NCBI RefSeq assembly: GCF_963666675.1 | Contig: NZ_OY762929.1 | Location: forward strand, 4,342,001-4,406,000 | Origin: an uncultured Desulfobacter sp. | GTDB taxonomy: Bacteria; Desulfobacterota; Desulfobacteria; Desulfobacterales; Desulfobacteraceae | Length of the DNA stretch: 64,000 nucleotides | Reading direction: 5' to 3' | Part shown: in pieces, positions 33,256-42,157 of the stretch | Layout of the letters: every line of letters begins with the position of its first letter | Numbering within the stretch: position 1 is the first letter of the stretch | Program-made: the position numbers and the translations under genes | Notes under the pieces: model-generated | The model's input: only the letters and a program-made list of their open reading frames with translations | Databases searched by the model: none | What the model was told of the DNA's origin: nothing

Positions 33256-35241
33256 ATGAAACCAGAACAAATTCTTGTTGTTGATGACGAACGGCGAATT
33301 GTGGACAGCATTGCTAAATGCCTGACCGAAGAAGGATTTCGCGTCTTTTGTGCCAATGACGGCCTGCAGGCGGTCGCCATGTTCGAGAAACGCAAATATG
33401 ACTTGGTGTTGATGGATCTTTCCATGCCGGGTATGGATGGATTTGACGCCATGGCCAGGATGCTTGAGATGAATCCCGAAGTACTTGTCATTATCATGAC
33501 CGGATTCGCCTCCGTGGCATCTGCGGTCTCCGCCCTGAGACAGGGCGCCTGGGACTATCTGAAAAAGCCCTTTGAATTTGCGGAATTGATTAAAACCGTT
33601 AAAAACGGCATTGCCCAGCGGCACCTGATTGCTGAAAAAAAATTTTACGCCGCCCGCCTGGAGGCCTCTGAAAAAAAATATCAATGCATGGTTGATAATT
33701 CACCGGATCTGATTTTCACCCTGGACGGCAATTTTTGTATCTCTTTTGCCAATAAACAGTTTGAACCCCTTCTGGGGTATTTGCCCCAGGACCTGAAAGG
33801 CAAACCCTTTGACGAAATTCTCCACAAGGATGACCGCGGCAAACTGTCCCGGCTGTTCCAGACCGACGCGCCCCCCACGCAAACCCCGTCGCCGGGCTGC
33901 AGCATTGCCTTGAACCTGCGTTTCAAAAAAGCCGGGGCCGAGGAAAACAAATATGATCCTTACGCCGCCTTTGCATCCATGGAGATGAGGGCTGCGGTTT
34001 TCATCCCCCCGGATATGGAATCGGCCCATGATTTCCAGGGTATTTATGCCGTGGCCAGGGATGTCACCGATCGCATACGGCTTGAGGCCCAGCTTCGCCA
34101 GGCCCAGAAGATGGAAGCCATCGGCACCTTTGCCAGCGGCATTGCCCATGATTTTAATAATATTCTCATGGGCATACAAGGATATGCCTCCCTGGTTAAA
34201 ATCGGATTTCACCACGACTCGGAGGAATACAAACGACTGGCCAACATTGATGATTATGTCCACAACGGTGCCGAAATGACCCGTCAGCTTCTGGATTTTT
34301 CAAGGAAAAACAGTCAACGGGCCGCCGCCACCACCCTGAACATCAACTATATGCTGAAAACCTCGGCCAAAATGTTCGCCCGAACCAGAAAAGATATCAT
34401 CATCCGTCAGGAACTGGATAAAGATCTTTGGCCCATCATGGTGGATGAAATTCAGATCAATCAGGTGCTGATGAACCTGTTTGTCAATGCGTGGCATGCC
34501 ATGCCCAAGGGCGGCCGGATTATGGTCAAATCTAAAAATGTCGTCATAGAAAACGAGCAGGCCCAAAAATTCGGCCTTGACCAGGCCGGAGATTATATCA
34601 AGATCTGTGTGGCAGACACCGGTACAGGCATGGACAAGGAGACCCTTTCCCGCATATTTGATCCTTTTTTTACCACCAAAGGCCGGGGACAGGGAACCGG
34701 TCTGGGGCTCTCCACAGCATACGGTATAATCAAAGCCCACAAGGGCGCATTTCAAGTCAAAAGCGCTCCGGGCAAGGGCAGTATCTTCATGTTTTTCCTG
34801 CCCGCCGTAAAGGAACGGGCACCCAAAGACAACTTCCAGCCTTCGGCGGCCAACAAAGGCCGCCTTATTTCAGGCAAGGGCCGGGTGCTTTTGGTGGATG
34901 ATGAAAAAGAGGTGATCGAAGTCTGCAAAGAGATGCTCGAAGCCCTTGGCTACGAGGTGCTTGTTGCCGCAGCCGGTGCCCAGGCCGTATCCGTGGTGAA
35001 AAATGATGTCAAAGGCATTGACCTGATGATTTTAGATGTGGTTATGCCCGGCATGGACGGGGTTCAGACCTATGATGCCGTGCGGCTTCTGAAGCCGGAC
35101 CTCCGGGTTCTGGTCTGCTCCGGGCTTGCGCCCAAAGAAGATATCCGGCAGATGATCGAAAACGGGTGCAGGGACTTTTTGTTGAAACCCTTTGACATTG
35201 CCAAGCTGTCTGAAAAAATTGAATCGGTTTTTAGTGCGTAA
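33256..35241 (+). CDS. Hybrid signalling protein: receiver-PAS-HisKA-HATPase-receiver
   Basis: 661 residues from ATG 33256 (a TTG at 33250 is also open; neither has a good ribosome site). The N-terminal receiver has D54, a PAS domain lies at about 145-275, the H-box has H298 in SGIAHDFNNILMG, and the HATPase ends in GTGLGLS. The C-terminal receiver has D594 in LMILDVVMPGMDG. There are no membrane segments, so it is cytoplasmic: the input is phosphorylation of the N-terminal receiver or a PAS ligand, and the C-terminal receiver may be an internal phosphatase/relay site. It is followed 27 bases later by a metallo-beta-lactamase gene, probably the same transcript. Confidence 0.9.
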   Translation: MKPEQILVVDDERRIVDSIAKCLTEEGFRVFCANDGLQAVAMFEKRKYDLVLMDLSMPGMDGFDAMARMLEMNPEVLVIIMTGFASVASAVSALRQGAWDYLKKPFEFAELIKTVKNGIAQRHLIAEKKFYAARLEASEKKYQCMVDNSPDLIFTLDGNFCISFANKQFEPLLGYLPQDLKGKPFDEILHKDDRGKLSRLFQTDAPPTQTPSPGCSIALNLRFKKAGAEENKYDPYAAFASMEMRAAVFIPPDMESAHDFQGIYAVARDVTDRIRLEAQLRQAQKMEAIGTFASGIAHDFNNILMGIQGYASLVKIGFHHDSEEYKRLANIDDYVHNGAEMTRQLLDFSRKNSQRAAATTLNINYMLKTSAKMFARTRKDIIIRQELDKDLWPIMVDEIQINQVLMNLFVNAWHAMPKGGRIMVKSKNVVIENEQAQKFGLDQAGDYIKICVADTGTGMDKETLSRIFDPFFTTKGRGQGTGLGLSTAYGIIKAHKGAFQVKSAPGKGSIFMFFLPAVKERAPKDNFQPSAANKGRLISGKGRVLLVDDEKEVIEVCKEMLEALGYEVLVAAAGAQAVSVVKNDVKGIDLMILDVVMPGMDGVQTYDAVRLLKPDLRVLVCSGLAPKEDIRQMIENGCRDFLLKPFDIAKLSEKIESVFSA

Positions 35242-35268
35242 AGACGCGCTTTTATTTTGAGGGGAACA

Positions 35269-36015
35269 ATGACCTATACCATCCACCCCGTTGCCATGGG
35301 AACAAAAGAGTTCGACAAAAGCATGATGACCTACCAGTACGGACAGGGCCAAACCTACACCATTCCGGTTTACTGCTGGATCATCAAGGGCGGGGAGAAA
35401 AATATTCTGGTGGACACCGGCGAAATGACCCCCATCCAGTCGGAACAAAGGGAAAAAGCCATTAACGGAAAAATTTATACCTTTGAACAGGGTTTAAAAA
35501 AACATGGGCTCGCACCTGAGGATATTGATATCGTCATCCATACCCACCTGCACAACGACCATTGCGAAAATGATTATAAGTGTGAAAACGCCACATTTTA
35601 CGTTCACGAGCAGGAGCTTGAATCCATTCACAACCCGCACCCGTTGGATTATCGGTATCTGGAAGATTATATCGAGGATGTGGAGGAGAACGGGCAAATC
35701 AAAATCGTCAAAGCGGATATGTCCATTGTTGACGGCATCCGTGTAAAACATACGCCGGTCCACACCAAAGGGGGCCTTACAGTGTTTATTGATACGCTCC
35801 AGGGCAAGGCGGCCATCACCGGATTTTGCATCATTGAAGAGAACTACAATCCCCCGCCGGAAATTAAAGGCATGGAAATGGACGTGATCCCGCCGGGCAC
35901 CCATGTGGATGCATACCAGGCCTATGATATCATGGTTCAGGTGAAAAAAGAGGCAGACATTCTGATCCCGTTGCATGAACCGCGATTTGCCTGCGGCGAT
36001 CCCATCGGCGTCTAA
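35269..36015 (+). CDS. Metallo-beta-lactamase-fold hydrolase, AHL-lactonase-like
   Basis: 248 residues. The zinc motif HTHLHNDHC (about 92-100) is followed by a late TPVHTKGG histidine, an Asp-containing strand and PLHEPRFACG. The layout resembles N-acyl homoserine lactonases (AiiA type), but the sequence is also compatible with other lactone or thioester hydrolases, so substrate is open. The start ATG 35269 is set by GAGGGGAACA; the open frame begins 12 bases earlier at a TTG. No signal peptide, so cytoplasmic. It follows the hybrid kinase. Confidence 0.85.
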   Translation: MTYTIHPVAMGTKEFDKSMMTYQYGQGQTYTIPVYCWIIKGGEKNILVDTGEMTPIQSEQREKAINGKIYTFEQGLKKHGLAPEDIDIVIHTHLHNDHCENDYKCENATFYVHEQELESIHNPHPLDYRYLEDYIEDVEENGQIKIVKADMSIVDGIRVKHTPVHTKGGLTVFIDTLQGKAAITGFCIIEENYNPPPEIKGMEMDVIPPGTHVDAYQAYDIMVQVKKEADILIPLHEPRFACGDPIGV

Positions 36016-36119
36016 ATGCCACGAGCTTGACGGGCACAAAATCCATTGTCAGCGTCTAAAACGATAGGGACCTCTTTTACAAATTCATAAATATTTCGAT
36101 TTCAGACAGGAGAAATAAC

Positions 36120-37205
36120 ATGAATACCCAGACAATACATGACCGTGCAGCCGGAGCCATCATGGGTGCATTCATCGGAGATGCCCTGGCACTGGGTCCC
36201 CATTGGTACTATGATCTGACTGCCCTTCACCGGGATTATGGGAATTGGATTGACGGCTATACAGATCCCATGCCCGGGCGCTACCATGACGGCCTGAAAG
36301 CCGGACAACTGTCCCAAGCCGGCTTTATCCTCTCTTTGATGGTACAATCCCTGGTTGCAAACAATGGGTACAGCCAGGAAGACTTCTGCAGACGCATGGA
36401 CGAGGATCTCTTTCCCCTGCTTGACGGTACACCGGTGGCAGGACCGGGCAACTACACCAGTCAATCCATCCGCGATGCCTGGCGAAAACGGGTTCAGCAA
36501 GGTCTTCCCTGGACAGAGACCGGTGGGCACGCCGACACCACCGAAGCCATCGAACGTACCCTTGCCATTGCCGTTCGGTATGCCTTTGAACCGGCCCGGT
36601 TGGCTGCGGCCATTGCCGAAAACACGCTGTTAACCCAAAAGGATGACACCATCGTCTCCATGACAGTGGCTTTCGGGGCGGTGTTAAGCCTTCTGGTCCA
36701 GGGAAACAGGCTGGACCCGGACATTTCGGATAAACTGATGGCGCTTGTAAAAAGCGGCGAACTTCCCTTCCATGCGGTGACCCGGAATGACCTCCAGCCC
36801 CCCAGGCCCGGTGATCCCGACCCACCCCGGGCAGGACGTTTTGCCTCACCCGATGCCTTGCTCTCCCCCTCATACATGGCAGCGGCGGCAGCCGATCCGG
36901 ATATCCGCATTGAACCGGCCTGGAAGGTGTCCATTGTGTACGGCATGCCCTGCGCCATTTACCACCAGCTGCCTGCGGCCTATTACCTTTCGTCACGGTT
37001 CCATGACGATTTTGAATCTGCGGTCCTTCATGCGGTGAACGGCGGCGGTCAGAACCAGGTTAGAGCCATTCTCACCGGCTCGTTGACCGGGGCGCAGGTC
37101 GGACTGAGCAAAATCCCCACCCGATTTCTTGACGACCTTGCCCAGGCGGATACGCTTGTGAAACTGGCTGAATCGCTGGCCCAGTCGTCTCAACCGCAAA
37201 AATAA
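36120..37205 (+). CDS. ADP-ribosylglycohydrolase family protein
   Basis: 361 residues, all-helical. The N-terminal signature AAGAIMGAFIGDALALGPHWYYD is of the DraG/ADP-ribosylglycohydrolase family, whose members use two Mg ions to remove ADP-ribose from proteins or related substrates. A later acidic pair HADTTEA and NGGGQNQVRA near residue 310 fit the C-terminal metal site. Target unknown; no DraT-like transferase is visible in the window. AGGAG ribosome site. Flanking spacing suggests a separate transcript from the upstream lactamase. Confidence 0.88.
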   Translation: MNTQTIHDRAAGAIMGAFIGDALALGPHWYYDLTALHRDYGNWIDGYTDPMPGRYHDGLKAGQLSQAGFILSLMVQSLVANNGYSQEDFCRRMDEDLFPLLDGTPVAGPGNYTSQSIRDAWRKRVQQGLPWTETGGHADTTEAIERTLAIAVRYAFEPARLAAAIAENTLLTQKDDTIVSMTVAFGAVLSLLVQGNRLDPDISDKLMALVKSGELPFHAVTRNDLQPPRPGDPDPPRAGRFASPDALLSPSYMAAAAADPDIRIEPAWKVSIVYGMPCAIYHQLPAAYYLSSRFHDDFESAVLHAVNGGGQNQVRAILTGSLTGAQVGLSKIPTRFLDDLAQADTLVKLAESLAQSSQPQK

Positions 37206-37567
37206 ATCATTTTCGCCTGGAATAGAGGGTCTGTACATGCAAAACACGATTTGATATCAGATCTTTTCAAATTCGTCGCTCTCACCAGACAGGTCATTTT
37301 CGGAACCTCTCTAATGCAGCAAACAAATTTTTTTCGTTTAATTCAAAACCGCAGGGCGACATGCGCCGACATCACCTTCCGTCACGGCCCAAAGCCCATA
37401 TCCCCAAAGCCGTCCATACACCCCGATCAACACGCTTTTATGCGGGTGAAAACAGCATTTTTAGGTTGCCAGAGGGGTCCGGCATATGCAATACACGTAT
37501 GGTGAAATGCATTGGAACAAAAAAATTAAATGGATCATAACACACAAAAACGTTAAGGAGGAAATCA
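37206..37567. other. Intergenic region with a diverged direct repeat
   Basis: 362 bases without a convincing gene. Two similar segments, 37224-37248 (AGAGGGTCTGTACATGC and AAAACACG) and 37471-37497 (AGAGGGGTCCGGCATATGC and AATACACG), are direct repeats about 247 bases apart. No integrase or tRNA is present to explain them. The ribosome site AAGGAGG of the next gene lies at the end. Confidence 0.4.
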
Positions 37568-38200
37568 ATGAAAAAATGGCAATGTTCTGTGTGCAAATAC
37601 GTTCATACAGGAGAGGAACCCCCTGAAAAATGCCCGGTGTGCGGTGTCGGCGCCGATAAGTTTGTGCTGCTTGAAGAAGAAGATTCAACCCCTGAAACAG
37701 AAACCGAAGCTCCGGCAGCCGAGGCAACCGAAGAAATGCCTGATGGAAAATGGGATCGTGCCCGTGTCTACATGGACCAGGCAGCGGATCTTATGGTGAA
37801 GCACCATGCCCATCCCATGTCGGTTCACCTGCCCAACGGCGTCATCCCTGTGGTTGCCATCCTGATCATTCTCGCCTGGTTTTCCGGTTCTGAAGTGATG
37901 GTAAAGGCCGCCTTTATCAATCTGATATTTGTGCTTATTTCCCTGCCCATTGTTGGATTGACAGGCTTTCTTGAGTGGAAAGAAAAATATAATCAGGCCC
38001 AAACCAAAATATTCAAAACAAAAATCGCGGCTGCATCCGTTGCCGCGTTCTGCTGCATCGTATCTCTCATCTGGTACCTGGTTAATCCGGCGGTGTTGCA
38101 ATCGTCCACGGCCTGGCTGTTTGTCCTGGTCAACGTTCTGATGCTTGCCGGCGCCGGCGTAGCCGGACACATCGGCGGCAAACTGGTTTTCAAAGAGTAA
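37568..38200 (+). CDS. Rubredoxin-like domain fused to a DUF2231-type four-helix membrane protein
   Basis: 210 residues. Residues 1-38 form a rubredoxin-like Zn/Fe knuckle (CSVC, then CPVCGVGADKF). An acidic Pro/Thr/Glu linker of about 25 residues joins it to a DUF2231-like membrane domain: H-x3-HAHPMSVHLPNG before the first helix, then four hydrophobic helices (about 95-110, 117-135, 155-175, 182-203). The histidine-rich entry and electron-carrier domain suggest a membrane redox protein, perhaps quinone- or heme-linked. Strong AAGGAGG ribosome site. Monocistronic with a bidirectional terminator. Confidence 0.82.
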   Translation: MKKWQCSVCKYVHTGEEPPEKCPVCGVGADKFVLLEEEDSTPETETEAPAAEATEEMPDGKWDRARVYMDQAADLMVKHHAHPMSVHLPNGVIPVVAILIILAWFSGSEVMVKAAFINLIFVLISLPIVGLTGFLEWKEKYNQAQTKIFKTKIAAASVAAFCCIVSLIWYLVNPAVLQSSTAWLFVLVNVLMLAGAGVAGHIGGKLVFKE

Positions 38201-38218
38201 ATATCTGTTCATCATAAC

Positions 38219-38262
38219 AAAACACCCGGGTGTCAGCTAAACCGGTTGCACACGGGTGTTTT
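38219..38262. terminator. Bidirectional terminator
   Basis: AAAACACCCG and CGGGTGTTTT close a hairpin between two convergent genes; A and T tracts on either side serve both strands. Confidence 0.75.
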
Positions 38263-38284
38263 GATCACATGCTTCATTCCGCCT

Positions 38285-39190
38285 CTAGGACTTAAAAATC
38301 TGCGTCAAGGCACTGCCCACGGTATCATATTTAAACCTGAACCCGGCTGTTTCCAGAGCCGCCGGCAGTGCTTTTTGGCTCTGCAGCAGTGAATCCCCGA
38401 GCTGTCCCATAAAAAGCCGGACAAAAAAAGCCGGGGCAGGCACAAAGGCAGGGCGGTGTAATGCCCGGCCAAGCTCCTTGGCGAATTCTTTTTGCCGGAC
38501 GGGGACCGGCCCTGTGAAATTGTAAATGCCCTGGGCATTTTGTTCCATTAAAAAGAAGACGGCCCGGAGCAGATCCTCCAGGTGAATCCATGGGAACCAC
38601 TGTGCCCCGGACCCCAACGGCCCGCCGGCGAACATTTTAAAGGCCGGGGCCATCACCCCAAGGGCACCCCCGCCCGGACCGAGCACCACCCCGAATCTCA
38701 TCACCGCAACGGTTGCGCCCTTTGATGTTGCCCGTTGGGCCTGGGCTTCCCAGTCCCGGCACACCCGTGCCAAAAATCCGGTACCGTACGATTGTGTCTC
38801 GGTCAAAGGTGTATCACCCTGGTCACCGTAAGATCCTGCCGCAGAGGCATTGATCAACTGGCCTTTAAAGTCGTCGGGCATGGCGTCCACCAGGTATTTT
38901 GTGGTTTGAATCCTGGAATCATAAATGGCTTTCTTATACGCCTTTGTCCAGGGCTTGAAAATATTTCGCCCTGCCAGGTTGACGATGACATCCGATTGCG
39001 CCGCAAGATCCTGCCACGCCCCCGGCTGCGAGGTATCCGCACTGGTCCATAAAAAGTTCTCATCGGCATCAGCCATGGGATGATTTTGCGACGTGCCGAG
39101 CCCATGGACCTGCCAGCCCGCATCCAGATATTTTCGCGCAAGGGCCTGTCCCACAAAACCGGATGCACCGGTGATTAAAACTGTTCTCAT
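38285..39190 (-). CDS. TIGR01777 family epimerase (SDR fold)
   Basis: 301 residues. N-terminal Rossmann TGASGFVG, the family-typical NLAGRNIFKPWTKAYKKAIYDSR segment, INASAAGSYGDQGDTPLTE, and a C-terminal DUF1731-type region. The family (YfcH/SDR39U1-like) are NAD(P)-dependent oxidoreductases of unsettled substrate, usually cytoplasmic and often linked to cell-envelope or division phenotypes. Convergent with the rubredoxin-membrane fusion. The ribosome site GGGAGG precedes the ATG. Confidence 0.92.
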   Translation of the reverse strand: MRTVLITGASGFVGQALARKYLDAGWQVHGLGTSQNHPMADADENFLWTSADTSQPGAWQDLAAQSDVIVNLAGRNIFKPWTKAYKKAIYDSRIQTTKYLVDAMPDDFKGQLINASAAGSYGDQGDTPLTETQSYGTGFLARVCRDWEAQAQRATSKGATVAVMRFGVVLGPGGGALGVMAPAFKMFAGGPLGSGAQWFPWIHLEDLLRAVFFLMEQNAQGIYNFTGPVPVRQKEFAKELGRALHRPAFVPAPAFFVRLFMGQLGDSLLQSQKALPAALETAGFRFKYDTVGSALTQIFKS

Positions 39191-39433
39191 GTGTTCCCTC
39201 CCCTATTTCCATTTTCAAGATTAAAACCTGCGAGTCATTTTTTAATAATCTCTACTGAATTAAAGCACAATTCAAGCCAGACTCACCGAGAATATTACCT
39301 TAATACGAATAAACTTTTTTTCAAAAATAACTTGCATATCTTTTATTTGGTATTAAATTTTGTGAAAGATTAAATGAGTTAAGGCTAATCATTTAAGTTT
39401 CACACAAAAAAAATCCAATATCAGGAGGCGGAT

Positions 39434-39649
39434 ATGAGAGATAATACATGTACAACAGAAAAATTTTCCAAATACTTTTTAGGCGGTCTGTTCAGCGTAT
39501 TTTCCCTTGGACTCATCGTGCTGGGTTTTACCTTCCTGCCGATTATCGGCTTTGTTCTGGCCCTGCCCGTGCTGGCCCTTTCAATCTATCTGGTTCGCAC
39601 CCGAATTAATGATCAGTGTGAGCTTGAGTTCAATACGGATGCATCCTGA
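39434..39649 (+). CDS. Small two-helix membrane protein
   Basis: 71 residues with two adjacent hydrophobic helices (about 14-35 and 36-54) and a charged tail. I do not recognise the family. The ribosome site AGGAGG is excellent and spacing is right, so it is likely translated. It is isolated, with an AT-rich upstream region of 240 bases and a terminator downstream, so it has its own transcript. Confidence 0.65.
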   Translation: MRDNTCTTEKFSKYFLGGLFSVFSLGLIVLGFTFLPIIGFVLALPVLALSIYLVRTRINDQCELEFNTDAS

Positions 39650-39762
39650 AAGACTATGGGATTTATTTCGTTTATTCTGAACAAGAAACGTTGGTAGCAA
39701 GGGGTATATTAAGGACAGGAGACCAGGCACAAGGACATCATAAAAAGTCGTGAGCAAAAAAG

Positions 39763-39809
39763 CCCGCCGTTTTAAGGAGTAAATACTCCAGAAAGCGGCG
39801 GGTATTTTT
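39763..39809 (+). terminator. Terminator with nested hairpins
   Basis: CCCGCCG and CGGCGGG enclose an inner hairpin GGAGT-AAAT-ACTCC, followed by TATTTTTATT. It is 110 bases downstream of the small membrane protein gene. Confidence 0.75.
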
Positions 39810-39926
39810 ATTGATTTTCTTATCCCTTAAAAATCCAGGGGCATCTTGCACAAAGGGCTTGTTTATTGTACTCATAAAGCATGAATTGGCCCATTATTAA
39901 TTTTTCCAAAATTTTTTGATGATTGG

Positions 39927-40280
39927 ATGACCCGTATGGATACCTGCTCAATAAAATGCATCAACCCCGAGGAGGTAAAAAAAACGTTGGAGACCATGCC
40001 GTCACCCGACACCATCCAGGGCCTTTCCCAGATATTCAAGGCCCTGGGAGATCCGTCCCGGATTAAAATCGTCACGGCGCTTCTGGACCGGGAACATTGT
40101 GTCTGTGATCTTTCCGTACTTTGCGACCAGAGCGAATCTGCCGTATCCCACCAGCTTCGAGTCCTGAGAACCCTTCGCATCGTCAAAAACAGGCGCCAGG
40201 GCAAAAGGATATACTACTCCCTGGACGACGACCATGTCCGTTCCCTGCTTCAAATGAGCATCGACCACATCCGTCACTGA
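39927..40280 (+). CDS. ArsR/SmtB family metal-responsive repressor
   Basis: 117 residues. A winged helix (about 30-105) with ALGDPSRIKIVTALL and recognition helix SESAVSHQLRVLRTL. Metal-site candidates are the N-terminal C-x3-C (CSIKC) and the helix-3 REHCVCDL motif, the C-x-C ligand pair of CadC/SmtB-type sensors. It would release DNA on binding soft metals such as Cd, Zn, Pb or As. The adjacent palindrome at 40345 and the permease at 40434 are the obvious targets. The ribosome site is weak; an ATG three codons later is possible. Confidence 0.9.
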   Translation: MTRMDTCSIKCINPEEVKKTLETMPSPDTIQGLSQIFKALGDPSRIKIVTALLDREHCVCDLSVLCDQSESAVSHQLRVLRTLRIVKNRRQGKRIYYSLDDDHVRSLLQMSIDHIRH

Positions 40281-40344
40281 CATCCAGGCCCTGCCTTCTA
40301 TTGTCCCCGAACACCGAATTTTTCTTACTGATATTTTTCTCTTG

Positions 40345-40370
40345 AATATATGAACAACAATTCATATATT
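40345..40370. promoter_or_regulatory. ArsR/SmtB-type operator
   Basis: Perfect inverted repeat AATATATGAA-N6-TTCATATATT between the repressor gene and the permease gene; this is the form of SmtB/CzrA family 12-2-12 sites (TGAA...TTCA core). Confidence 0.85.
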
Positions 40371-40433
40371 CATATTTAAGAGGACAGGTGAGTGTAACAA
40401 TCGGCAAAAAAATAAACTTGGAAAGAGCCCCAA

Positions 40434-41579
40434 ATGACCACAATAAAAAATATCATTTTTGAAATCTGGCATGTTTATCTGGATGTTTCTGTATTTATGC
40501 TTTTTGGCTTTCTGGTTGCCGCGTTGCTCTATGTATTTTTTAAAACGGACCGGATTAAAAAATATTTAGGCCAAGGCCGGGTGAAACCCGTCCTGCGCGC
40601 AGCCCTGTTCGGCATTCCCATTCCGTTGTGCAGCTGCGGGGTGATCCCCGTGGTCTCGGGCCTGAAAAAGCAAGGCGCCAATGATGGGGCGGCCCTGGCT
40701 TTTATGATCGCCACGCCGGAATCCGGTGTGGATTCCATTGCCGTATCCTGGGCCATGCTGGACCCGGTAATGACTGTCATGCGGCCCGTTGCAGGATTTA
40801 TCACCGCCATATCCACCGGTATTACGGCAAATATTTTCAGCCGCCGGGAACATAATAAACGGCCCCCCGCGCCGGACCCGTTTTTTGCCCAGGCCCATCA
40901 ACATGAACATTCGTGCAACTGCGACGGCCATTCGTGCGCAAGCTCCCACAGCCGGACCGCCCAGGTCCCCCCCCTGTCAAAACGTCTGGCCCAGGGGCTT
41001 GACTTTGCCTTTGGTGAGCTTCTCACCGATATTGCCAAACCCTTTGCCATCGGGGTCATCATTGCCGGTATCATCACCTTTTTCTTTCCTTCCGGGGTCA
41101 GCACCTGGTCCCAGAATAATCCATTGCTTTCCATGCTGGTCATGCTGGTTGCCGGCATCCCCATGTATGTGTGCGCCACGTCTTCAACCCCCATTGCCGC
41201 AGCGCTGATCCTTAAGGGACTCAATCCTGGCGCAGCCCTGGTATTCCTGCTGGCAGGACCGGCCACCAATGCCGCCACCATGGGGGTGGTGAAAAGCATG
41301 TTCGGCACCCGGGCACTGGCCATCTATCTGGGCATGATATCCATTTGTTCACTTGCAATGGGTGCCCTGCTCGATCTGATTTACAAACTGCTGGCCATCC
41401 AGCCGGCCGTGGTCATGGGAAAAGCAGCAGAGGTGATCCCCTACAGCGTTGAACTGGCTGCCGCCCTGATCCTGGCAGCGCTTCTGGCAAAAAATTTATT
41501 TAAACGTGAGGACTGTCACTGCCACGATCATGACCATGATCACAGGCACAGCGGGAAGGCCCCCATGGAAGAGATATAA
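40434..41579 (+). CDS. SO_0444-type permease, probable metal efflux (COG0701/ArsP superfamily)
   Basis: 381 residues with about eight to ten membrane helices in two halves. Conserved permease motifs are GIPIPLCSCGVIPV (about 60) and GIPMYVCATSSTPIAAAL (about 245). Two metal-binding-like soluble stretches are present: HQHEHSCNCDGHSCASSH (about 150) and the C-terminal DCHCHDHDHDHRH. This layout matches the SO_0444 family of Cu/Zn efflux permeases. Its ArsR-type repressor and operator lie immediately upstream, so induction by a soft metal is likely. Ribosome site GGAAAGAG. Confidence 0.87.
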   Translation: MTTIKNIIFEIWHVYLDVSVFMLFGFLVAALLYVFFKTDRIKKYLGQGRVKPVLRAALFGIPIPLCSCGVIPVVSGLKKQGANDGAALAFMIATPESGVDSIAVSWAMLDPVMTVMRPVAGFITAISTGITANIFSRREHNKRPPAPDPFFAQAHQHEHSCNCDGHSCASSHSRTAQVPPLSKRLAQGLDFAFGELLTDIAKPFAIGVIIAGIITFFFPSGVSTWSQNNPLLSMLVMLVAGIPMYVCATSSTPIAAALILKGLNPGAALVFLLAGPATNAATMGVVKSMFGTRALAIYLGMISICSLAMGALLDLIYKLLAIQPAVVMGKAAEVIPYSVELAAALILAALLAKNLFKREDCHCHDHDHDHRHSGKAPMEEI

Positions 41580-41684
41580 GAATTTCGGTAAGATATTCAG
41601 AACTTTGCAAAAAAAAAGCGGCGGAATTTTGCCATCACGCGTGATGCCTGATTATGGAGCTTGATTTTATAGTCGACCATCTTT

Positions 41685-41744
41685 TGTAGGGGCAATCCCC
41701 TGTGGTTGCCCTCGTTCGGGCAGGCACAGGGGCCTGCCCCTACA
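41685..41744. repeat. Dispersed double-hairpin repeat (REPIN-like), copy 2
   Basis: Starts TGTAGGGGCAATCCCCTGTG and ends GGGCCTGCCCCTACA, so the terminal 10 bases are perfect inverted repeats. GGGCAATCCCC and GGGGCCTGCCCC arms each have internal complementarity. It lies in the 189-bp gap between the permease and toxin genes, which is otherwise empty. Confidence 0.85.
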
Positions 41745-41768
41745 GCAGCCGACGTGCCCCCTTTGGGC

Positions 41769-42155
41769 CTAATTTTTTATATAGGCCGGTTCTAAATTTT
41801 TGATCATAGGATAATGTTTAACATTCAGCGTTTTCAGTTGCGCATTTTTTGAGTGGCAAGTCGCAGCAATGATAGCATCAGCCAACCCTACGCCATGAGA
41901 TTTACCAAAGTCACGCTTATATAGCCCACCAATCTTGGCTATTTCTGAATTCATTGGAATGACATCAAAAAGGGAAACAAAATTATTCAAAATCGTTAAT
42001 TCTTGTTTCCCTCTCACGCCTGCATATAGTTCAGCAATCACGATTGTGGATAAAATTATTTGAGAGACATTGAGGTTGATAAAGTCAACGGCTTGCTGAT
42101 AGCCTCGTAAAAAATCAATAAGGACATCAGTATCAGGAAGAAATAGCTGCCCCAT
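41769..42155 (-). CDS. PIN-domain toxin (VapC-like)
   Basis: 128 residues from ATG 42155, two bases after the antitoxin stop; the frame is open six codons further. PIN-domain acidic residues are visible: D in LPDTDVLIDFL (about 9 and 13), E in VIAELYAGVR (about 44), and D in GVGLADAIIAATC (about 96). Such proteins are Mg-dependent endoribonucleases, commonly cutting tRNA or rRNA. Paired with the RHH antitoxin upstream as one operon. All four acidic positions expected are present, so it is likely active. Confidence 0.88.
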   Translation of the reverse strand: MGQLFLPDTDVLIDFLRGYQQAVDFINLNVSQIILSTIVIAELYAGVRGKQELTILNNFVSLFDVIPMNSEIAKIGGLYKRDFGKSHGVGLADAIIAATCHSKNAQLKTLNVKHYPMIKNLEPAYIKN

Positions 42156-42157
42156 TA

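Noticed and set aside
32692..33684. The 330-codon frame containing the DsrE-family gene as one long protein
   Set aside because: Only the last 116 codons show homology; the first 214 overlap the promoter and the divergent hybrid-kinase gene, and a good ribosome site precedes the internal ATG.
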